From: Trebonia sp963811335
GTDB taxonomy: Bacteria > Actinomycetota > Actinomycetes > Streptosporangiales > Streptosporangiaceae
Length of the DNA stretch: 64,000 bases
Direction: 5' to 3'
Assembly (NCBI GenBank): GCA_963811335.1
Contig: CAWERB010000004.1
Coordinates: forward strand, 54,021 to 118,020
Numbering within the stretch: the first letter of the stretch is position 1; the number at the start of each line of letters is the position of its first letter. The notes beneath the pieces were generated by a model. It was given only the letters and a program-made list of their open reading frames with translations, made no database searches and was not told the DNA's origin. Shown in pieces: positions 7,920 through 16,927 of this stretch. The position numbers were made by a program, and so were the translations under genes.

Positions 7920-8807
7920 TCAGGCTGACTCCGGCGGCATCCGCAGCAGCAGGGCACCCGGCTGAGCCAGCACCGTGAGCTGACGGGTCGATCCCATGAC
8001 CTCGCCGTCCAGTTCCCACGGCTCCCCCCGGCCCAGCGTCACCCGCAGCTCGCTGAACTGAACGCGGTAGATCCTGCCGCGGGCCGGGCGCCGCAGCAGG
8101 ATGTCCGCGGCCAGCGCCAGCCACCGGGCCGGGCCGCCGGCGAGCAGCACGACGGCATCAAGCAGGCCGTCGTCAGGCCGTGCGTCCGGCAGCAGCGGTA
8201 GCCCGCCGCGCAGCCAGCCCACGTTGCCGACGATCAGTGCGCTGGCCCGCATCCGGCGGCGCCGGCCGCCGTCGGCGCTGACGGTCACCCGCACCGGCCG
8301 GTCGCCCAGGTGACGGACGGCCGAGATCGCGTAGGCGAGCCAGCCCAGCCGCTTCTTGAGCGAATCGCTTGTGTCGCTCAGCATCTGAGCATCCAGGCCA
8401 AGGCCCGCCATCACGACGAACAGCGTCCCGTTCACCCGGCCCGCGTCAATCGGCTGCTGGACTCCGCCGAGCGCGACCGCGAGCGCCTCGTCCAGGCCCA
8501 TCGGCAGGCCCACGTTGCGGGCCAGCAGGTTGCCTGTCCCCATCGGGATGATCGCCAGCGGCACCCCGGTGCCGGTGACGCCCTCCGCGCACGCGGTGAC
8601 CGTCCCGTCACCGCCGCAGGCGAGCACGAGGTCGGCCCCGGCGGATACCGCCGCCTGCGCCTGGCCCCGGCCGGGATCCTCCGGCGTCGTCTCCAGCCAG
8701 AGCGGCTCGTCCCACCCGTGATCGTCCATGGCCCGGCGGACAGACTTGCGGAAGGCCTCGTCGTCGTCCAGCTTGGTCGGGTTCACCACGACTGCCGCCC
8801 GGCTCAC
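7920..8807 (-). CDS. diacylglycerol kinase family lipid kinase (YegS/DagK-like)
   Basis: This 295-residue protein has the kinase catalytic core ACGGDGTVTACAEGV (GGDGT nucleotide-binding loop), PLAIIPMGTGNLLARNVGLP, and the C-terminal beta-sandwich ending in EPWELDGEVMGSTRQLTVL. The family phosphorylates diacylglycerol or related lipids. It lies directly upstream of, and in the same direction as, the HAD-acyltransferase fusion, with no gap between stop and next start. The two probably cooperate in phosphatidic-acid metabolism. All conserved motifs appear intact. Confidence 0.92.
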   Translation of the reverse strand: MSRAAVVVNPTKLDDDEAFRKSVRRAMDDHGWDEPLWLETTPEDPGRGQAQAAVSAGADLVLACGGDGTVTACAEGVTGTGVPLAIIPMGTGNLLARNVGLPMGLDEALAVALGGVQQPIDAGRVNGTLFVVMAGLGLDAQMLSDTSDSLKKRLGWLAYAISAVRHLGDRPVRVTVSADGGRRRRMRASALIVGNVGWLRGGLPLLPDARPDDGLLDAVVLLAGGPARWLALAADILLRRPARGRIYRVQFSELRVTLGRGEPWELDGEVMGSTRQLTVLAQPGALLLRMPPESA

Positions 8808-9063
8808 CCGCGTACCCGTCCGCGCGCCGTGGCCGGCGCGATCCCTGTGTCTGGCATGGCTCCTTGCTGCCCATCGTGAACCGGTTCACTCCGCTCGTTC
8901 GCTAATTGCCTGCCACACAGGTGCCGGCCGCGGGCGGCCGGGGCGACGCCGGCCACGGCAAGCGCCGTCGGCCACTGAGGTACGAGGCAGCTTGGGAGCG
9001 CTTAGCCAGGGACAAGACGGGTAGTGCAGGCACCTGGCAAGGACGACGAAGGGACCCAAAAGC

Positions 9064-9279
9064 ATGTGGGCATTTTTCTCCAGGCGGCTGCGAATGTGGC
9101 TGCTGCTGGCCATCGCTCTGCCGCTGGCCCGGGCGGTCGTCCACCGCCTGGCACTGGCGGCCGAGCGCCGTGACCCGTCGGCCCGAACAGCTAAGGCACT
9201 GTTCAAGGCCGACTCCGCGGTCACCGCCGTATCGCGGCGGGCGGCCCGTAAGAAAGAAGCCCGCAAGATAAAGCGCTGA
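9064..9279 (+). CDS. small basic membrane-associated protein, unknown
   Basis: A 71-residue product is preceded by GAAGGGA about ten bases before the ATG. It has one hydrophobic segment (MWLLLAIALPLARAVVHRLA) and then a strongly basic tail ending SRRAARKKEARKIKR. This looks like a real small actinobacterial protein anchored in the membrane with a positively charged cytoplasmic tail. No family recognised. It is divergent from the lipid kinase gene. Confidence 0.55.
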   Translation: MWAFFSRRLRMWLLLAIALPLARAVVHRLALAAERRDPSARTAKALFKADSAVTAVSRRAARKKEARKIKR

Positions 9280-9381
9280 CCGGTCACCACATCAGCGCGG
9301 TAGGTCGGCGGTGCCGCCGAGGGCCAGCTCGGAGCCCTCATGGCGGTGCCGCTCGACGATGCCAGGCTTAAACAGCGGTCG

Positions 9382-9555
9382 TTAGCGGGCCGGGCGTCTC
9401 CCCGGTCGCCGGCGCATTCGCAGGGCAGCAAGGGTAAGGGCGGCGAGAAACACGACGATTCCGATTATCAGTAGGTACAGCAGTCCTTTGACGACCACGC
9501 CGACAATACCCAGCGCGATCGCCACGATTACTAGGAGCAAGAAAAAGGCAATCAT
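9382..9555 (-). CDS. 57-residue two-helix membrane protein, unknown
   Basis: A short reading frame starts at ATG 9553-9555, with GGAG five bases upstream, and ends at TAA 9382-9384. The product is almost entirely hydrophobic: MIAFFLLLVIVAIALGIVGV, a Lys-Gly turn, then LLYLLIIGIVVFLAALTLAAL, followed by a basic tail RMRRRPGRRPAR. Two transmembrane helices with a positive C-terminus are predicted. It is similar in size and style to small actinobacterial membrane proteins, but I recognise no family. It lies downstream of the sugar transporter, separated by about 140 bases. Confidence 0.55.
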   Translation of the reverse strand: MIAFFLLLVIVAIALGIVGVVVKGLLYLLIIGIVVFLAALTLAALRMRRRPGRRPAR

Positions 9556-9693
9556 CAGCTCTCCGTCCCGTGACGCCGCTCAGCGGCGGGCCAGCCGTCG
9601 CGCGCCGCCGGCGCTCGGCCTGGTAGGCAGGCCGTAGTGTTGGAAGATTTCCTCTTCGTAACGCCCAGCCACGGCGGGGTATGCGCCGGGACG

Positions 9694-11151
9694 CTAGGCC
9701 GCCGCCTGTTTCGCGCCGGCCTGGCGCTCGAAGACGCTGACGGCTTCCTCCACCGACAGCCCCTTGGTCTCGGGCAGCCACCGGGAGATGAACCCGATGG
9801 CCAGTACCGAGATCACGGCGAAGCACACCATCACCCAGCCAAGCCCGATCGCGTTATGCCAGGCCGGGAACACCTCGATGAGCGCGAAGTTGGCGATCCA
9901 GTCGACGCTCGCGCCGATCGCGGCCGCCCGGCCCCGCACGGCGGTGGGGAAGACCTCGCCCTGGATCAGCCAGCCGGTACCGCCGACGCCGATCGCGAAC
10001 GAGGTGATGAAGAACGAGAAGCCCACCATCACAAGCACGGTCTCCGGCACGCCGGTAAGGAATCCCACTCCGGCGGCCGCGACGAGTATGAACACTGCCA
10101 TGCCCGCGTAGCCCCACATGGCCAGCGGGCGGCGGCCATGCTTGTCGATCCAGCGGAACGCGAAGTAGGTCGCGATCACGTTGACGGCGCCCAGGATCGC
10201 GGTCACCTCAACGCCGGCCGTGGCCGTGCTGATGGCGCTCGACGTCCCTGCGCTGAAATAGCTGCCCAGTAGCGTCGGGCCGTAGTAGAACGGCACGTTG
10301 ATCCCGGAGACCTGCTGGAAGACGAAGAAGACGCACACGACGATCAGCGCTCGCCTCACGCCAGCGGTCCACGCGGTCTTCCGCCGCCGCGCCTGCTCCA
10401 CCTGGGCGAGCTCGGCTGCGGCCTGCCTGGCTTCCTCCTCACTCACTTCCATGCCCAGCAGGCCGAACGCCTTCGCCGTGTCGGCGTAGCGCCCGTTGAG
10501 CATCAGCCACCGGGGCGACTCCGGCATCCGGGCCCGCAGCGCGACGGCTAGCACCGCGGGAATCGCCCCGATGCCGAGAATGAGCCGCCAGTCCAGGCCT
10601 CCCGCCGAACCCGGCGCGAGCTTGAGTACGAGCAGGGCGACCAGGTAGGAGACCAGGATGCCCACGGTGATCATCCACTGCTGGATGATGCTGAGCTGGC
10701 CGCGCCGACTGCGGGGCGCGAACTCGGCGATATAGGAGGTGGCAATCGCGGAGTCTGCTCCGATCGCCAGCCCGATGAGCGTCCGGGACGCGAGCAACAT
10801 GAACGCATTGATGGTGACCGCTGACAGGATCGCGCCTATCGCATAGATCGCAGCGTCAGTGATGAGCAGTGACTTACGTCCGAACTTGTCGGTCAGGGGG
10901 CCGGCTACCAGGGCCCCCGCTGCGGCGCCGAGCGATGCGCCGGCTACCAGGTAACCGGTGGCGAAGCTGGACAAATGGTAGGGAATAAAGCCCAGGGCCG
11001 ACCCGATGTTGGAGGTGTCGTACCCGAACAGGAATCCGCCGATGCAGGCCAGGACCGCCAGGTACCAGTAAAAGCCCGTGGGGATACGCGAGTCCAGCTC
11101 TTCGAGGACGCTCCGTCCCGCTGGTTGCACTGCCTTGACTTCCGATACCAC
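9694..11151 (-). CDS. MFS sugar porter (major facilitator superfamily)
   Basis: This 485-residue, 12-helix permease of the sugar porter family has GGFLFGYDTSNIGSALGFI in helix 1, the loop motif GPLTDKFGRKSLLITDAAIY, the central PESPRWLMLNGR, QQVSGINVPFYYGPTLLG, DKHGRRPLAMWG and the terminal PETKGLSVEEAV. The family imports hexoses, pentoses or polyols by proton symport. GTG 11151 is chosen because AGGAGG lies six bases upstream; the frame extends further but without a ribosome site. GntR and IclR regulators lie upstream and may control it. The sugar cannot be inferred. Confidence 0.93.
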   Translation of the reverse strand: MVSEVKAVQPAGRSVLEELDSRIPTGFYWYLAVLACIGGFLFGYDTSNIGSALGFIPYHLSSFATGYLVAGASLGAAAGALVAGPLTDKFGRKSLLITDAAIYAIGAILSAVTINAFMLLASRTLIGLAIGADSAIATSYIAEFAPRSRRGQLSIIQQWMITVGILVSYLVALLVLKLAPGSAGGLDWRLILGIGAIPAVLAVALRARMPESPRWLMLNGRYADTAKAFGLLGMEVSEEEARQAAAELAQVEQARRRKTAWTAGVRRALIVVCVFFVFQQVSGINVPFYYGPTLLGSYFSAGTSSAISTATAGVEVTAILGAVNVIATYFAFRWIDKHGRRPLAMWGYAGMAVFILVAAAGVGFLTGVPETVLVMVGFSFFITSFAIGVGGTGWLIQGEVFPTAVRGRAAAIGASVDWIANFALIEVFPAWHNAIGLGWVMVCFAVISVLAIGFISRWLPETKGLSVEEAVSVFERQAGAKQAAA

Positions 11152-11398
11152 CTGGCGCCTCCTCGCGGCCGGCTCAGCACTCCTGCGGGTGAGCGAGGAA
11201 TGGGCGCCGCTCCCAGTAAGGGGACGGGACAATCCTGGCTCGTGGCCTCCGCATTCATGCCATGCGTTGAGCGTGCCGCCGCGGCTACCCCAGGCGCCCG
11301 ATGCCAAACAGGGCCGGCGTCGCGTCCCTGATGGCCGCCGCTTCCGGGGCCATGTTCATGCCCGTCCGGGCCGGCGCTGGCGTGGAGTCTACCGGTGA

Positions 11399-12088
11399 TC
11401 AGAGCGCCATGCCTGGGCGCTGCGTCTTCAGCTCTTCAAGCCGGCGGAGCGCGGCGATGACGCTCATGAAGTGGTCGCGGGTGATCTGCTCGGCGGCGCC
11501 GGGGTCCCCCGCGATCACCGCCTCGATGATGTCGTAGTGCTCGTTGGCGCCCTTGACGAGGCGGCCCGGCAGCAGGCTCACGTGGAACTGGTAGCGGACA
11601 TCGGTGTACCTGAGCCGTTCCAGGATCCGGCTGGCGGTGCCCTGCCCGCCGATCTCGCGGATCTTGGCGTGGATCAGGTCGCTGATCCGGCTGTCGGCCA
11701 CCATGTCGCCGCGCCTGACGGCGCCCGCCATCTGGCGCATCAGCGCCCGCAGCTCGGCGTGATCCGCCTCCGTGGCCGCGGCGGCCGCCTTGGCGGCGCA
11801 CAGTCCCTCGATGACGGCGCGGACCTCGGTGATCTCGACCGCCTCCGCGGGCGTCACCGGGCGGACCGAGGCGCTGCGGTTGCGCGGACGGAGGATCAGC
11901 CCCTCGTTCTCCAGCTGGACCAGTGCCTCACGGACCGCCCCCCTGGACGTGTCGTACCTTGCCGCGAGCTCGCTCTCCACCAGCCGCTGGTTGGGCCCGA
12001 ACTCTCCGTGGTAGATGGCCATCCGCAGCTTATCGAGCAAGCTCACGGTCTCGGGCAGGCCCTGTTCGATGTCATGAGGAGTGCGCAC
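11399..12088 (-). CDS. GntR family regulator, FadR subfamily (FCD domain)
   Basis: The 229-residue product has an N-terminal winged helix (VESELAARYDTSRGAVREAL, VQLENEGLILRPRNRSASV) and an all-helical FCD ligand domain with the conserved RAVIEGLCAAKAA, DLIHAKIREIGG, FHVSLLPGR and HYDIIEAVIAGD segments that carry metal-liganding Asp and His residues. GTG 12088 is preceded by GAGAGG. Such regulators usually sense organic acids or sugar acids. It is downstream of an IclR gene and upstream of the sugar transporter on the same strand. Confidence 0.9.
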   Translation of the reverse strand: MRTPHDIEQGLPETVSLLDKLRMAIYHGEFGPNQRLVESELAARYDTSRGAVREALVQLENEGLILRPRNRSASVRPVTPAEAVEITEVRAVIEGLCAAKAAAAATEADHAELRALMRQMAGAVRRGDMVADSRISDLIHAKIREIGGQGTASRILERLRYTDVRYQFHVSLLPGRLVKGANEHYDIIEAVIAGDPGAAEQITRDHFMSVIAALRRLEELKTQRPGMAL

Positions 12089-12149
12089 GGTTACCTCTCG
12101 CTCGCTTCTCCATATACGATGCCAGACCAGTCGAGACTTGTGCAGCACG

Positions 12150-12235
12150 GACAGCCAGACAGCGCGGCGGGCCACGCTCTCGTCGCCCCGCTGGCCGGCG
12201 AGGAACCCGAGCACGTCCGCCGCCGTCACCCGCAC
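12150..12235 (-). pseudogene. possible remnant of a tyrosine recombinase N-terminal domain
   Basis: Between the IclR stop and the GntR start one minus-strand frame reads RVTAADVLGFLAGQRGDESV. This resembles the core-binding segment of XerC/D-like integrases of actinomycetes. Nothing of the catalytic domain is present. The match is short and recalled by eye, so it may be chance. Confidence 0.2.
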
Positions 12236-12248
12236 CGGGTCCGGACCG

Positions 12249-13088
12249 TCAGGTAGCGCCGGGAAGCTGGCCCGCCAGCCAGGCGGCCTGCTCGCGCAGG
12301 TCCTGCCTAATCTTCTCGGCGGCCTGCTCGGTCATCCGGGAGACCGGCGCGGACACCACGAGCGCCGCGGCCGGCAGCCCCAGCGGGCCGGGAACGGCGA
12401 CGGCGACCGACGCCACCCCCTCCTCGCTTTCCTCCCGGTTGACCGCGCACCCGGCCTCGCGCACCTTCCGCAGCTCCGCCAGCAGCCGCGCGCGGGAGCT
12501 GATGGACCGCGCGGTCAGCCGGGGCAGCGCCCCCTCGCCGGCGAACATGGCGGAAAGCTCGGCGTCCGGCAGCTCCGCGAGCAGCGCCTTGCCCGAGGCG
12601 GTGCAGTTCGCCGCGAGCACCGAGCCGGTCCGCGACGCGACCCGCAGCGAGCGCGAGCTCTCGATGGCGTCGAGGTAGCGCACGTTGCCGCCCTCGAGCA
12701 CGGCCAGGTGAACCGTCTCGCCGAGCGCGCTCGCCAGCCGCTCGAGCGCGGGCCTGGCCTGGCGGCGGATATCCAGCCGGCCGACCGCGGCCAGCCCGAT
12801 CTCCACTAGGGCGGGACCCGCGACATAGGCGCGTGAGTCCTGCTCCTGGCGGACGAACCCGTGGTAGGCGAGCATGGCAAGCAGCCGGTGGGCCGTGGAG
12901 TGCGCGACGCCAAGGTGCTCGCTCGCCTCGGACAGCCGCACCCGCGGCCGGCTGCGGAACAGCAGCAGCAGGCGCAGCGCGTTGTTCACCGACGCGATCG
13001 GGTACGCCGGCTCCTGGCCGGGCTCCGCCCCAGCCTTCACTGTGGCCCGTCCCGGCTGTGCTGACTGCTCTAGCTGCGATTTCTGCAC
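12249..13088 (-). CDS. IclR family transcriptional regulator
   Basis: This 279-residue protein has an N-terminal winged helix (IASVNNALRLLLLFRSRPRV, LSEASEHLGVAHSTAHRLLA, MLAYHGFVRQEQ) and a GAF-like IclR effector domain (RYLDAIESSRSLRVASRTGS, ANCTASGKALLAELPDAEL, CAVNREESEEGVASVAVAVP). IclR proteins commonly control aromatic or short-chain catabolism. It sits beside the hydrolase/VOC/acyl-CoA dehydrogenase cluster and upstream of a GntR gene on the same strand, so it may regulate either side. No operator was recognised. Confidence 0.92.
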   Translation of the reverse strand: MQKSQLEQSAQPGRATVKAGAEPGQEPAYPIASVNNALRLLLLFRSRPRVRLSEASEHLGVAHSTAHRLLAMLAYHGFVRQEQDSRAYVAGPALVEIGLAAVGRLDIRRQARPALERLASALGETVHLAVLEGGNVRYLDAIESSRSLRVASRTGSVLAANCTASGKALLAELPDAELSAMFAGEGALPRLTARSISSRARLLAELRKVREAGCAVNREESEEGVASVAVAVPGPLGLPAAALVVSAPVSRMTEQAAEKIRQDLREQAAWLAGQLPGAT

Positions 13089-13101
13089 AACAGAAACCTT
13101 A

Positions 13102-14216
13102 TTACGCGTGGCGGGCCGTCCAGTCCGCGATGAGGTCGGCCGCCTGGTCCCGCGCGCCGGCCGGCTCCTGCAGGTAGTGGTCCGCCTTGATGAACTCGAG
13201 TGTCTTGTCCGCGGCGGCGATCGCGTCGAAGATCCGGCGGGCGTCGCTGTCGTACACGCAGGCGTCGGCCGTGGCGTGCACCACGAGCGACGGCACGGTG
13301 ATCCTGGCCAGGTGCGGCGCCGCGGTGCACTGCGAGGTGCGCAGGCTCCACATGGACAGCCAGGTGCGCAGCGTGCTGACGGTGCCGACGCCGAACACGC
13401 CGTAGTTGGCCTTCACCGGCTCGCCGAGGTAGCACCAGTTCGGCTTGCGGTCGGACGGCTCGATCGTCGGGTCGATCATCCGCAGGTCGGCCCAGCTGCG
13501 CGAGAGGGTGAACAGCTTGTCCCGCGCCCGCGTCCCGGACAGCGCGTCGAGCTCGCCGGCGCCCAGTCGGTGATCCGCTCGTTGCGCGCGCGCTGGGCGG
13601 CCCGGTAACGGCGCTGGAAGTCCTCGCTGTAGGGCGGCCCGTTGCCGGCGTTGAACGGGTCGAGCACCGGGTCCACCGACAGCGGGTCGCGCTCGTCGGT
13701 GACCGACGGGTCCAGCCAGGCGGTCAGCACCTCCGGGCGGCCGGAGTGCGCGGCGAGCGCGACGAACAGGTCGCCTGGCGGCAGGTCCTCGATGGCGGCG
13801 AGCGGCCGCATCCCGGCGACCGGCGTGACGTTCGGCCGGGTGGCCTGCGAGTGGTAGGCGGCCATCAGCGACCCGCCGCCCGAGTTGCCGAGCAGCGCCA
13901 CCCGCTCCACCCCGGCCTGCTCGCGCAGCCAGCGGACCCCGACGCCGATCTCGGCGAGGGCGTGGTCGAGCAGGAAGTGCGCCTCGTTGCCGCGGAACCG
14001 CGTGTTCCAGCCGAGGAAGCCGAATCCGCGCTCGGCCAGGTAGCTGGCGAGGTAGTGCTCGGAGAAGTCAACGTTGTAGTGGGTCGCGATGAACGCCGTC
14101 GTCGGCCTGGCGCCGGCCGGCCGGTGGTAGATGCCCTGACACGGATGGCCGCCCGCGCCGGCCCGGCCGATCGCCGGTGACGGCAGGCCCACGAACTCCC
14201 TGACGATGTCGGTCAA
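13102..14216 (-). pseudogene. alpha/beta hydrolase, interrupted by one frameshift
   Basis: The N-terminal part (VREFVGLPSPAIGR to NERITDW) and C-terminal part (RMIDPTIEPSDRKPNWCYLG to DWTARHA) lie in different frames and join near 13558-13564. A single missing base there would restore an uninterrupted hydrolase of about 370 residues. The nucleophile elbow GNSGGG, the acid in VHATADACVYD and the histidine in ADHYLQEP are all present. I place the start at TTG 14216, which is uncertain. It is divergent from the VOC gene. Apart from the indel the sequence looks fully constrained, so this is either a very recent mutation or a sequence error. Confidence 0.75.
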
Positions 14217-14256
14217 GAGGCACCCAGCCTTCGTTCGGTACTGCCTGTTTTGGTCC

Positions 14257-14309
14257 TTGACTGTACAGACTCCTGGCGTAAAACTGAATCTAAGTTCATT
14301 TTCAGTTTT
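14257..14309 (+). promoter_or_regulatory. putative promoter/operator region of the VOC gene cluster
   Basis: TTGACT at 14257-14262 is followed 16 bases later by TAAAAC. A 9-bp inverted repeat AAAACTGAA/TTCAGTTTT (14280-14288 and 14301-14309) overlaps the presumed start site. CTGTACAG at 14261-14268 is a further short palindrome. The stretch is AT-rich in a GC-rich genome and lies between divergent genes. It is a plausible site for the nearby TetR or IclR regulator. Confidence 0.45.
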
Positions 14310-14339
14310 TCTGGTATCACCGGCAAGCAGGAGGACCGC

Positions 14340-15003
14340 ATGGAGTGGCGGAACGAAGAGTTCGACCTCGGCGGCGTCAATCACCTGGCGCTCGTCTGCT
14401 CGGACATGAAGCGCACCGTCGAGTTCTATACGCCAGGTGCTCGGCATGCGGCTGATCAAGACGATCAACCTGCCAGGCGGCGGCCAGCACTTCTTCTTCG
14501 ACATGGGCGGTAACAACGCGCTGGCGTTCTTCTGGTTCCCCGACGCGCCCGACCCGGTACCCGGCGTCTCCGCGCCGGTCACGGTGCCCGGCATCGGGGA
14601 GTGGACAAGCGCGGTCGGGTCGATGAACCACGTCGCGTTCAACGTTCCCGAGGAGCGGTTCCTTGAGTACCGGGCCAAGCTCAAGGCCAAGGGCGTCCGG
14701 GTGTCCCCGATCCTCGACCACGACGACAGCGAGTTCGGCGTCGCGCGCGAGCTGCACCCCGGCGTGTTCGTCCGCTCGTTCTACTTCCAGGACCCCGACG
14801 GGATCCTGCTCGAGTTCGCCTGCTGGCGGCGGGTCATGGGCCAGCCGGGCGACGTGCGGCACGAGCCGAAGACCAGTGCTGACCGGATCGGGCCGGCCGG
14901 ATTGACGGCGAACCCGCGGGCGCGCGGGCCTGACGTGTACCCGGCCGAGGTCGAGGCGGTGCCCGCCAGGTACCCGGCCGGGCGGGACAGGCGCGTCTCG
15001 TGA
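14340..15003 (+). pseudogene. VOC superfamily (glyoxalase/extradiol dioxygenase-like) protein with one frameshift
   Basis: ATG 14340 has GGAGG upstream. The first 30 residues (FDLGGVNHLALVCSDMKRTV) carry the first metal-ligand His of a VOC module. The frame then breaks at 14431-14434, where one base is extra. The other frame continues QVLGMRLIKTINLPGGGQ, GSMNHVAFNVPEERFLEYRA and SFYFQDPDGILLEFACWRR, with the second His and the terminal Glu. Corrected, it is about 220 residues with a single VOC domain pair plus tail. The context suggests a role in catabolism of an aromatic or CoA-linked compound. Function is not assignable further. Confidence 0.75.
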
Positions 15004-15022
15004 CCGGCTCACGGGTGGTCTC

Positions 15023-15688
15023 ATGAGTGCGGCGACGCGGAAGGGACGGGCCACCGACGAGGCCTTCAAGGAGGCCGCCCGCGTCGTGTTCGCGCGCGAC
15101 GGCTACCTCAACGCCAAGATCAGTGACATCGCGGCGGAAGGCCGGCCGGTCCGCGGCATCCTTCTACAACTACTACGACACCAAGGCGGACCTGCTCATC
15201 GCGCTCGCCGAGGAGTTCCACGCCGAGGCCACGTCGCTGGCGATCGCTGCCGTTCCGGCGCTGGCCTCGCCCGCCCGGAGGCGCTGCGCGAGGCGGTCGC
15301 CGGATTCTGGCGAACCTACGCCAAGCGGCGCGGTGAGCTGATCGGCATCTTCCAGGCCGCCATGGTCGAGGGCAGGTTCCGTGACCGTTGGCTGGAGCTG
15401 CGCGGCGAGGCGATCAGCGCGGATCGCCGAGCGAGGTCCGCGGCGGCGCAGGCGCGGGGCTACTGCCCCGGCGTCGACCCGGTCATGACCGCCTCGGCGC
15501 TGTCGGCCATGCTCGAGCACTTCTGCTACATCTGGCTCGGCGCGGGCGGCGAGAAGGACGTGCCGTTCGACGACGAGCGGGCGCTTGAGGCGGTGGCCAC
15601 CATCTGGGCGCGGGCCGTCTACTGGCGGCCGGAGGAGGCGAGCGCTCTACCATGCGCGGAAGTGGCCGATCAGCGGAGACCCTCGTGA
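15023..15688 (+). CDS. TetR family regulator containing two compensating frameshifts
   Basis: The frame starts MSAATRKGRATDEAFKEAAR and VVFARDGYLNAKISDIAAE, a TetR helix-turn-helix. From about 15138 to 15278 the displayed frame is nonsense, while an adjacent frame reads AGRSAASFYNYYDTKADLLI, the rest of the recognition region. The original frame resumes with EALREAVAGFWRTYAKRRGE. One extra base near 15139 and one missing base near 15277 explain this. The gene therefore stays open but about 45 residues would be wrong, abolishing DNA binding if real. The stop overlaps the start of the acyl-CoA dehydrogenase. Confidence 0.75.
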   Translation: MSAATRKGRATDEAFKEAARVVFARDGYLNAKISDIAAEGRPVRGILLQLLRHQGGPAHRARRGVPRRGHVAGDRCRSGAGLARPEALREAVAGFWRTYAKRRGELIGIFQAAMVEGRFRDRWLELRGEAISADRRARSAAAQARGYCPGVDPVMTASALSAMLEHFCYIWLGAGGEKDVPFDDERALEAVATIWARAVYWRPEEASALPCAEVADQRRPS

Positions 15689-16927
15689 ACTTCGACCTGC
15701 CAGACCACCTGCCGCCGCTGCTCGAGCGGATGGACGCCTTCATCGAGGCCGAGATCGTGCCCCTGCAGGCGCAGCACCCGCAGTTCTTCGACGAGCGCCG
15801 CGAGTTCGCCCGCACCGACCTCGAGCGCGGCGGTCTGCCGAGCCGCGAGTGGGAGGACCTGCTCGGCCGGATGCGCGCGGCTCGCCGACGCGGCAGGCTG
15901 GCTGCGCTACGGCCTGCCCGCCACGCTCGGCGGCCAGGACGGCACCAACCTGGACATGGCCGTCATCCGCGAGCACCTGGCCGCCAGGGGGCTCGGGCTG
16001 CACAACGACCTGCAGGACGAGTCCTCCATCGTGGGGAACTTCCCGTCGCTGCTCGTGATGGAGCGCTTCGGCACCGAGGCGCAGCGCGCGGACTGGTCCC
16101 AGGCCATGATCGCTGGCGAGCGCGTCGCTCGCCTTCGGCCTGACCGAGCCGGGGCACGGCACGGACGCGACCTGGCTGGAAACCACCGCCAGCGCCGGAC
16201 GGCGACGGCTGGCGCATCAACGGCGCCAAGCGGTTCAACACCGGCGTGCACCGGGCCACCCACGACCTGATCTTCGCCCGCACTTCCGGGCGTCCCGGCG
16301 ACGCGCGGGGCATCACCGCCTTCCTCGTCCCGGTCAGCGCGCCGGGCTTCGAGATCCCGTTCTACTGGTGGACGTTCAACATGCCGACCGACCACGCCGA
16401 GGTCGTGCTTAACGACGTCCGCGTCCCCGCCGACGCCGATCCTCGGCGAGGTGGACGGCGGGCTGGACATCGCGCAGGCGTTCGTCCACGAGAACCGGAT
16501 CAGGCAGGCGGCCTCCAGCCTCGGCGCCGCGCAGTACTGCATCAACGAGGCCGTCCGCTACGCCAAGGAGCGCATGGTGTTCGGCCGCCCGCTGGCGGTC
16601 AACCAGGCCATCCAGTGGCCGCTCGTGGAACTGCAGACCGAGGCGCAGATGGTCCGGCTGCTCGTCCGGTCCACGGCCGCTGAGCTGGACCGTGAGCACC
16701 ACCTGGCGGTCTCCGATCACGTCGCGATGGCGAACTACCGCGCGAACCGGCTGGCCTGCGACGCCGCCGACCGCGCGATGCAGGTGTTCGGCGGCCTCGG
16801 CTACACCAGGCACCTGCCGTTCGAGCACATCTACCGCCACCACCGCCGCTACCGCATCACCGAGGGCTCGGAGGAGATGCAGATGCGCCGGGTCGCCCAG
16901 CGGCTGTTCGGATTCGGCCGCGGATGA
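15685..16927 (+). pseudogene. acyl-CoA dehydrogenase with four frameshifts
   Basis: GTG 15685 overlaps the TetR stop. Pieces in successive frames reconstruct one flavoprotein of about 410 residues: VNFDLPDHLPPLLERMDAFI, MAVIREHLAARGLGLHNDLQ, FGLTEPGHGTDATWLE, RATHDLIFARTSGRPGDARG, NRIRQAASSLGAAQYCINEA, and the C-terminal RYRITEGSEEMQMRRVAQRL with the position of the catalytic Glu. Breaks lie near 15879, 16127, 16197 and 16438; each is explained by one extra base. Family members oxidise acyl-CoA to enoyl-CoA with FAD. It overlaps the kinase gene by 4 bases, indicating an operon. Confidence 0.8.

Noticed and set aside
6806..7978. 390-codon plus-strand frame opposite the HAD-acyltransferase gene
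   Set aside because: Its composition is a shadow of the minus-strand gene and no motif is present.
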